Shown here: piece after piece, positions 59,158 to 64,000 of the stretch | Layout: each line of letters starts with the position of its first letter | Position numbering within the stretch: the first letter of the stretch is position 1 | Assembly: GCF_014650675.1 (NCBI RefSeq) | Contig: NZ_BMVK01000010.1 | Location: 1 to 64,000, forward strand | Length of the DNA stretch: 64,000 bases | DNA from: Streptomyces anulatus | Lineage (GTDB): Bacteria > Actinomycetota > Actinomycetes > Streptomycetales > Streptomycetaceae | Reading direction: 5' to 3' | Made by a program: the position numbers and the translations under genes | The notes under the pieces: model-generated | Seen by the model: only the letters and a program-made list of their open reading frames with translations | The model's database searches: none | What the model was told of the DNA's origin: nothing

Positions 59158-59661
59158 ATGAGCGCATCAGATGCAGCCCCCAGCAGAATCCGGCAGGAGG
59201 CCACCCACTCGGCGAGCTCCATCATCGAACTCCTCGACGTCATGTGGGACCACGCCAGAAACGCCACCAAGGGCATGACGGCACCCGGCTCCACATCCCA
59301 GCTCCGCTTGATGTATGTCGTCGACCGCGAAGACGGCATCCGGATGCGCACCGTGTGCCAACGCCTCGCCTCCGCAGCTCCGACCGTGACCCGCATGTGC
59401 GACCGCCTGCAAGCCATCGGCTTCCTCGAACGCCTACCGAGCCCGGACAACGGCCGCGAGATCACCCTCCAGCTCACGCCCACCGGCAAGGAGCACCTGC
59501 AGCGCATTCGGGAACAACGCGACTCCATGCTCCATCAGGCCATCGGCAACATGCCAGCGGCTGAACGCCGTGCCCTGGCCCTGGGACTCGCGGGAATGCA
59601 GAAACAGCTCGACACCACCCACGGCGACGCACAGGCACCTGGCAGCCACACCGCAGCCTGA
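59158..59661 (+). CDS. MarR-family regulator
   Basis: 167 residues. Winged helix with LRLMYVVDREDGIRMRTVCQ, APTVTRMCDRLQAIGFLERL and the wing PDNGREITLQLTPTGKEHL. It follows the STAS gene by 49 bp on the same strand and may be its partner or may regulate the group. The ligand is unknown. Confidence 0.88.
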   Translation: MSASDAAPSRIRQEATHSASSIIELLDVMWDHARNATKGMTAPGSTSQLRLMYVVDREDGIRMRTVCQRLASAAPTVTRMCDRLQAIGFLERLPSPDNGREITLQLTPTGKEHLQRIREQRDSMLHQAIGNMPAAERRALALGLAGMQKQLDTTHGDAQAPGSHTAA

Positions 59662-60380
59662 GCAACAGGAGCCACACCAGCGGCGACGAGCGCACACATC
59701 AATGAATACTGCTGTTCAGCGACGTTGAGCGCGTGGTGCCCCCAGCCCTGACCGGAAGCCGTCGAGCTGTGTTTTCCCCTACGTCGACGGGGCGCGCCGA
59801 GCGTGGCGACGTGGGCGAGGTCGCCGCCCCCACAGCCGCGAGGACGGTCATGGGTGTCGGCTGCGGGTCGGACCAGCTCGACGGAGACGAGCGAGTTGTC
59901 GTACGCGTGGAACGTCTCGCGCGGCCGCTGCTCGCGGTGCACGGTCGTGGGGGTGATGCCGAGCGACACGGGTCGTTCGCGTCGGGTGGTCCGGGCGACG
60001 AGTGCTGGGAACAGGGGCCGGAGGGGCTGGCACCGGCGGAGCCCGGACGTGTGAGCCACCCACGGCACGGTCCAGGTCCAACGAGTCTGCGCGGATCTGA
60101 CGTTTTCGACCAGCTGCCCGAAAGGTGCACCGCGGAGCACGACGGTGAGGTCGTTGCGTTCGACGAGCAAGGCCGGAGCGATTTCGTGGAGGGTCCACGG
60201 CGACCGCACGGCTTACGGCGCGTGACCCATCGGGCACCGGTCGCTCCCTCGCCCCGGGCGGGCACCCCTCGGTCTGGCATGCACCTGTACGGCGGGAAGC
60301 GTCCCTGTCACGCTGAAAAGTCGGAGGCAGGTCTCGCCCGGCAGCTCTGACTGCCGGAATGGATCGCAGGGGGACGGTAG
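59662..60380. other. Region without a confident gene
   Basis: A minus-strand frame (60209-59535) reads HEIAPALLVERNDLTVVLRG and TFHAYDNSLVSVELVRPAAD, which has protein character and may be a decayed regulator, but it runs over the MarR gene and I cannot assign it. Confidence 0.4.
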
Positions 60381-61163
60381 ATGCCGGGCTTTCTATCCGA
60401 TGTGCCGACGTTCTGGGCCTTCGCGGCAGTATGGGTCGGCGCTGTCACGATGTTCATGGTGTTCTCGTTGGTCCGCCTCCGCTTGGTGCTCCGGCGCGAC
60501 CGGCAGGCCATCGGCCGCTTCTTCGAGGCCGGTGGCGCGATGCCCGTTCTCGCCCTGTATCACCTTGGGGGAGAGCGGGCAGCGACGTACGCGGGGATGC
60601 AGCTGCTCGCGGCCGGGCCCCGCTCACGGGCGACCGCCCATGCGGAAGTGCAAGAACATCCCCTGCTGGCATCACTGCGGACGGCTGCCGATAGCGCCCG
60701 AGGGAGCGGCACTCTGGAGGAGGTGAGAGCGTCGTCCCGCTTTCCGGCCTTCCGCTCCGAGCTGCGGCGGGCAGCGCGGCGTGGACTTCCCGCTCACCGG
60801 ACACGCGGCGTGCCCGGTGTAAGGGAGGGCTGGGCAGCGGTGTGCGGTCTGGTCGCCGTCCTAGCCCTCGGCGTGGGCTTCTACGGCCGCCAGGCCGGCG
60901 GGAGCGGGCTGTGGTTCATGATCGCCCTGGCGGTACATGTGCCGGTGGCGGTCTGGCTCTTCGTGGCGGACGGACGGAGAGAGCCGGATCAGTGGCCCGA
61001 GTTCACGGCGCTGTGCCAGCGTTGCGCCACCGAGGCGGGCGTTCGTGCTTCTGGACCGGAGCGGGCCGCCGGTACGGGCTCCACGGCCGCCTCCGGCTGG
61101 GCCGGCGACGGCGGCGTTGGCGCGTCCGGGTCATGCGGCGGAGGATGCGGCGGAGGGACTTGA
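60381..61163 (+). CDS. TIGR04222-type membrane protein with Gly/Cys-rich tail
   Basis: 260 residues. One N-terminal helix (FWAFAAVWVGAVTMFMVFSL), a cytoplasmic middle (YHLGGERAATYAGMQLLAAG), two further hydrophobic segments (GWAAVCGLVAVLALGVGFYG and LWFMIALAVHVPVAVWLFVA) and a C-terminal GSCGGGCGGG tail. This arrangement is typical of actinobacterial proteins of the TIGR04222 group, function unknown. Confidence 0.75.
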   Translation: MPGFLSDVPTFWAFAAVWVGAVTMFMVFSLVRLRLVLRRDRQAIGRFFEAGGAMPVLALYHLGGERAATYAGMQLLAAGPRSRATAHAEVQEHPLLASLRTAADSARGSGTLEEVRASSRFPAFRSELRRAARRGLPAHRTRGVPGVREGWAAVCGLVAVLALGVGFYGRQAGGSGLWFMIALAVHVPVAVWLFVADGRREPDQWPEFTALCQRCATEAGVRASGPERAAGTGSTAASGWAGDGGVGASGSCGGGCGGGT

Positions 61164-61164
61164 G

Positions 61165-61380
61165 CCGGTCCACGCGCGGTCGGCGGCACGACCTGCTGAG
61201 GCTGGATGACCTCGACCGCGCGTACGACCACGACATCTACCGCGATCAGGTTCGGCAACGCTCCATCGTCCCGGCAATCGCCCGCCGCGGCAGCCTCCAT
61301 GGCGCCGGACTGGGCAAATACCGCTGGGTCGTCGAACGCGGCTTCGTCCGGCTGCGGCTCGGCCTGATGGTGCCTGTACT
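61165..61380 (+). pseudogene. IS5-family transposase C-terminal remnant
   Basis: Translation reads YDHDIYRDQVRQRSIVPAIA then RRGSLHGAGLGKYRWVVERG, matching the conserved end of IS5/IS4-like transposases (A-Y-D-x-x-x-x-R, P-x-I-A-R-R-G, H-G-x-G-L-G-x-x-R-W-V-V-E-R). No N-terminal part is present and the frame ends without the normal tail. Confidence 0.75.
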
Positions 61381-61551
61381 GAGGAGCTCTGTTGGTTCCC
61401 CGGTGCCTGGTCCTCGTGGGTCGCCTGTTTTCCCGCGGTAGTGGTCGACGACTGTGCGCGCGTAGTGGAATTCGTGGTCGAAGGGGATGGGAGGTCCCGT
61501 GCGGTCTCCTGCGCTGAGCGTTCCGTCGATGGTGTCGGCCATCCTGGGTGA

Positions 61552-62070
61552 TCTGTCCAGAAGTGGGCAGATCTTCTGGACGAGGTTCAGCTGGGGGCTC
61601 TGGGTCGAGGGGAGCGGGTTGAGTCGTGGCTGGGTGAAGCCCCCGCTCGTGAGGAAGCTCTGGTCGCATCTGAGGAGCGGCTCGGAGCGTGGTTCCCACC
61701 CGGCCTGAGGGGGCTCTTCCTCGCGAGCGATGGGTGGAGGCATCTGGACGACTGCGTGGAAGACGTCCATCCGTGCGGCCGCGTCGTGTGGATGCGGGAC
61801 AGTGATGTCGGTACGCGCGTGATCGAAACCTACGACTCGATACCCGGCAACGAGGACGATGTTCAGCTGTTCCGCCGGCCCATCGAGATCGCGCGGGGAG
61901 AGGACTTCAGGCTGCTCGATCCGACTGGCGTCGGGCCGGACGGGGAGTGGGCCGCCTATGAGTTCGCACCGAAGTACGGCGACACGACGAAGTACCCCAG
62001 CTTCTCGGCGCTGTTTCACTCCGCGTACGCGGACATGGGGGAAGACCAGGACGAGGAGGACATGGACTGA
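61552..62070 (+). pseudogene. SMI1/KNR4-family gene lacking a start
   Basis: From just after a TGA at 61549 the frame reads WADLLDEVQLGALGRGERVE, EALVASEERLGAWFPPGLRG, LFLASDGWRHLDDC, a clear SMI1/KNR4 N-terminal pattern, and continues to 62070. No ATG, GTG or TTG occurs in frame before ATG 61756, which is well inside the domain. The family includes polymorphic-toxin immunity proteins. The 5' end was probably lost, perhaps with insertion of the neighbouring transposase. A short product from 61756 (104 residues) is possible. Confidence 0.65.
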
Positions 62071-62147
62071 GTTGGTTCGTGAGCTTTCACGCGCATATCG
62101 CCCACCATCGCGTGTACGGTGCCGTCGGCTGCTGTTGATTGGTGCAT
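62016..62147 (-). CDS. Possible 43-residue protein antisense to the SMI1 3' end
   Basis: ATG 62147 on the minus strand has GGAGG at 7 nt, an unusually good ribosome site for this region. The frame (MHQSTAADGTVHAMVGDMRV) ends at 62016, overlapping the SMI1-like gene by 55 bp. There is no family. Confidence 0.3.
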   Translation of the reverse strand: MHQSTAADGTVHAMVGDMRVKAHEPTQSMSSSSWSSPMSAYAE

Positions 62148-62733
62148 ACCAAGTCCTCCATCGTTGCCCCTCAGGTCTGTTCCGCGCTGACCGCCGTCCG
62201 TCAGGGGCGGTCCATGCCTTCCCGCAGGTCGAGGGCCCACCTGGCCCTTGAAGGGTGAGTCTCCGACGATTTCCGCGGTAGGCCCGTGGTGGCTGGCCAC
62301 GGGCGGGAGCGCTCGGTGGTGGCGAAGCTGAGGACGATGTCGCGGATCCGGGGGCGCTCTGCCTGTTCGGCGCTGCGGCCCGGCGGTTTCTGGCAGACGA
62401 GGACGTTCATCTCTGAGCCGTGGACGGCAGGTTCGCCCTCTGCGTGGCCGATAACCAGGTGGTGAGCGTTGCCGCCTGCGTGGCGTGGGCCAGGGCGGCA
62501 AGGGGCAGCCCGCCGCGACCGCTACCCGAACGGCTGGTTTCGCTGTCACGTGTTGTTTCGTCCGCGTCCTGCCCGCCTTCCTGCTGCCACCTCCGTGGCC
62601 GCCTTCGGAGCGGCAGCGGCCACTATGGGCGGGGCTTGGGCATACGCCCGCCCGCGCGAGGTGGCCGTTCTTGTCGTAGCGGGGGCGCACGACGCGGTTG
62701 CGCGGCATCAGGAGCTCGGACCCGGCGGGGTGT
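62148..62733. other. Region with weak frames only
   Basis: A 69-residue minus frame (62410-62201, MNVLVCQKPPGRSAEQAERP, RIRDIVLSFATTERSRPWPA) has mild protein character. Otherwise I see nothing I can support. Confidence 0.35.
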
Positions 62734-63396
62734 TCAGGCTTCGCGGGACCGGTAGCGTGCCGCTACGGCGGAGATCCACATCATCGAGGTGATCGCGCCG
62801 ATCGCCAGTGTCAGGGTCCCTGCAGCGCCTCCGCTCATCGCCCAGCCGTTGCCGAGCAACAGTGCGGTCGCGGCGACGCGGGAGCCGATTGCCCGTCCCC
62901 GCTCTGCGGTGCGGGAGAAATGCCGGCCGAGCACGTAGTTGGCGGCGATCAGCGAGGTGAAGGTCAGCGTTCCGGCGGCCATGTGCGCATAGCTCGGCCA
63001 GGTGAGCTCGGTGGGCGTTCCCAGCGGGGTGCCTGTCGGGAAGCCGTCCGCCGGGTCCATCACGAAGGCTCCGGCCGCTATCAGGCCGATTCCGCTGAGC
63101 AGGGTCAGCCGGGGTGCCCATACCCCTCCTGGGGTGCCCCGCAGGACCCGGCGGAGTCCGATCGAGCCGATGACGGTCAGGACCCCGGTGAGCAGGAAGG
63201 TGCTGATCTGGATCCAGCCCAGCGGGCCGTTGCTGAGGATGCTCAGTGGATGGCGGAGGAGGCTGAACCCTTCCCGGGTCGCCGCCTGGGTGAGGGAGAG
63301 CACGGCCCAGAGGGGGGCTGCTGCGGCGGCGGATCCCAGAAGGGCCCGGGTGGAGATACGGGCGTTCACGGTGGTGGTGTGTGCGGCGGTGGTCAT
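62734..63396 (-). CDS. DUF998-family membrane protein
   Basis: 220 residues with about six hydrophobic segments (LLGSAAAAAPLWAVLSLTQA, IQISTFLLTGVLTVIGSIGL, LTLLSGIGLIAAGAFVMDPA, VAATALLLGNGWAM and others) and the DUF998 signature RHPLSILSNGPLGWIQ with DPADGFPTGTP. The function is unknown. ATG 63396 has GAGGAA upstream. It is divergent from the YciI-like gene across a perfect inverted repeat. Confidence 0.85.
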   Translation of the reverse strand: MTTAAHTTTVNARISTRALLGSAAAAAPLWAVLSLTQAATREGFSLLRHPLSILSNGPLGWIQISTFLLTGVLTVIGSIGLRRVLRGTPGGVWAPRLTLLSGIGLIAAGAFVMDPADGFPTGTPLGTPTELTWPSYAHMAAGTLTFTSLIAANYVLGRHFSRTAERGRAIGSRVAATALLLGNGWAMSGGAAGTLTLAIGAITSMMWISAVAARYRSREA

Positions 63397-63460
63397 AGGG
63401 GCGGGTTCCTCGTCCGTTCGATGGGTGATCGCTTGTTCTGCCTTCACGTCGATGAAGGCG

Positions 63461-63494
63461 ATGTGACAGGGAATTCCGCCGTTCCCTGTCACAT
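63461..63494. promoter_or_regulatory. 13-bp perfect inverted repeat operator
   Basis: ATGTGACAGGGAA (63461-63473) is repeated inverted at 63482-63494, with an 8-bp spacer. It lies in the divergent promoter between the DUF998 and YciI-like genes, the typical place for a TetR-type or similar dimeric repressor controlling both. Confidence 0.75.
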
Positions 63495-63549
63495 AGGATC
63501 TTCGACGTAGGGGCAGGACAGCGATCACCCCCGAGCAGACGGAGATCCC

Positions 63550-63873
63550 ATGCGCTACCTGATGACGACCAAGCCGACCGATGTCGCCCCCGACGAGAAC
63601 CTGTTCGCCGCGATGGGCGCGTTCGTGGAGGAGCTGACCGCCTCCGGTGTCCTGCTGGCCACTGGCGGGCTCGCCCCGAACGGAGTGCGCCTGGTCTCTT
63701 CCGGCGACGAGATCACCGTCACCGACGGCCCCTTCGCCGAGGCCAAGGAAGCCGTGGCGGGGTTCGCGCTGATCGAGGTCCGCTCCGAGGAAGAAGCCGT
63801 CGAACTGGCCCGCCGCTTCCGCCGGATCGTCGGCGACGGCGAAAGCGTGATCCAGCAGGTCTTCGGCCCGTGA
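63550..63873 (+). CDS. YciI-like (DGPF domain) protein
   Basis: 107 residues starting MRYLMTTKPTD, with VTDGPFAEAKEAVAGFALIE, the DGPF motif of the YCII-related family. Members are often encoded next to ECF sigma factors; their reaction is unknown. ATG 63550 has GGAG upstream. Confidence 0.88.
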   Translation: MRYLMTTKPTDVAPDENLFAAMGAFVEELTASGVLLATGGLAPNGVRLVSSGDEITVTDGPFAEAKEAVAGFALIEVRSEEEAVELARRFRRIVGDGESVIQQVFGP

Positions 63874-63922
63874 CCACGCAGTCCCCGCCCGCGGAAACCC
63901 GAGCGCGACGGATCTGCGCTCC

Positions 63923-64000
63923 ATGAGTGAAAGCATCCTCCCGGCCGGTGTCCAGCCGGCGGAAGCCGGCCATCGGGACGATCCGCACCGAACCGTCGAC
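63923..64000 (+). CDS. Start of a gene, possibly an ECF-type sigma factor (partial)
   Basis: From ATG 63923 the frame is open to the end of the window (26 residues ending RDDPHRTVD). YciI-like genes are often followed by SigJ-type sigma factors whose N-terminus reads H-R-A-V-E-A-V-W-R-I-E-S; the last visible residues fit this, but the evidence is thin. Confidence 0.4.
   Translation, partial: MSESILPAGVQPAEAGHRDDPHRTVD

Overview
The window is high-GC actinobacterial DNA and reads as a Streptomyces chromosome, most likely of the S. griseus group. The evidence is very strong G/C bias at codon third positions, GTG and TTG starts, Tat-exported enzymes, a SARP regulator with a TTA codon, and a secreted serine protease that, from memory, is nearly the same as streptogrisin A. 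I could run no database search, so all names rest on motifs, domain order and gene order.

Left part (1-10.5 kb): a transposase remnant, an MBL-fold hydrolase, an MpaB-type (DUF2236) protein, a convergent phoD phosphatase operon, an MFS pseudogene, and an EfeO-EfeB-EfeU iron uptake operon behind a DmdR1/IdeR-like iron box and ended by a strong terminator.

Centre (10.9-47.4 kb): a complete AT-less (trans-AT) polyketide cluster of the glutarimide class. It holds a SARP activator, a discrete acyltransferase, a discrete ACP, an asparagine-synthetase-like amidotransferase and a 6871-residue PKS with five KS modules: KS-DH-KR-ACP / KS-B-ACP / KS-KR-ACP / KS-ACP / KS-DH-KR-MT-ACP-TE. After these come a LysR regulator, an Old Yellow Enzyme, an SDR, a P450, a carboxylic acid reductase and a SnoaL-like protein. 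Order and content match what I recall of the cycloheximide/actiphenol cluster (chxA-chxJ). A malonamyl starter plus five C2 extensions plus two methyls gives the 15 carbons of cycloheximide. The amidotransferase and ACP make the starter, modules 1-2 build the glutarimide, modules 3-5 build the future ring, and the tailoring enzymes reduce, close and adjust that ring.

Right part (47.4-64 kb): a streptogrisin gene, an AT-rich stretch and more transposase remnants, then a minimal class IV lanthipeptide locus (53-residue precursor, 22-bp hairpin, LanL synthetase with a CCG zinc motif). Next is a signalling group: two SpoIIE/PP2C-type phosphatases, a cobalamin-binding protein with the Wx9EH motif of B12 photoreceptors, a STAS anti-anti-sigma factor and a MarR regulator. 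The window ends with a TIGR04222-type membrane protein, a headless SMI1/KNR4 gene, a DUF998 membrane protein divergent from a YciI-like gene across a perfect inverted repeat, and the start of what may be a sigma factor gene.
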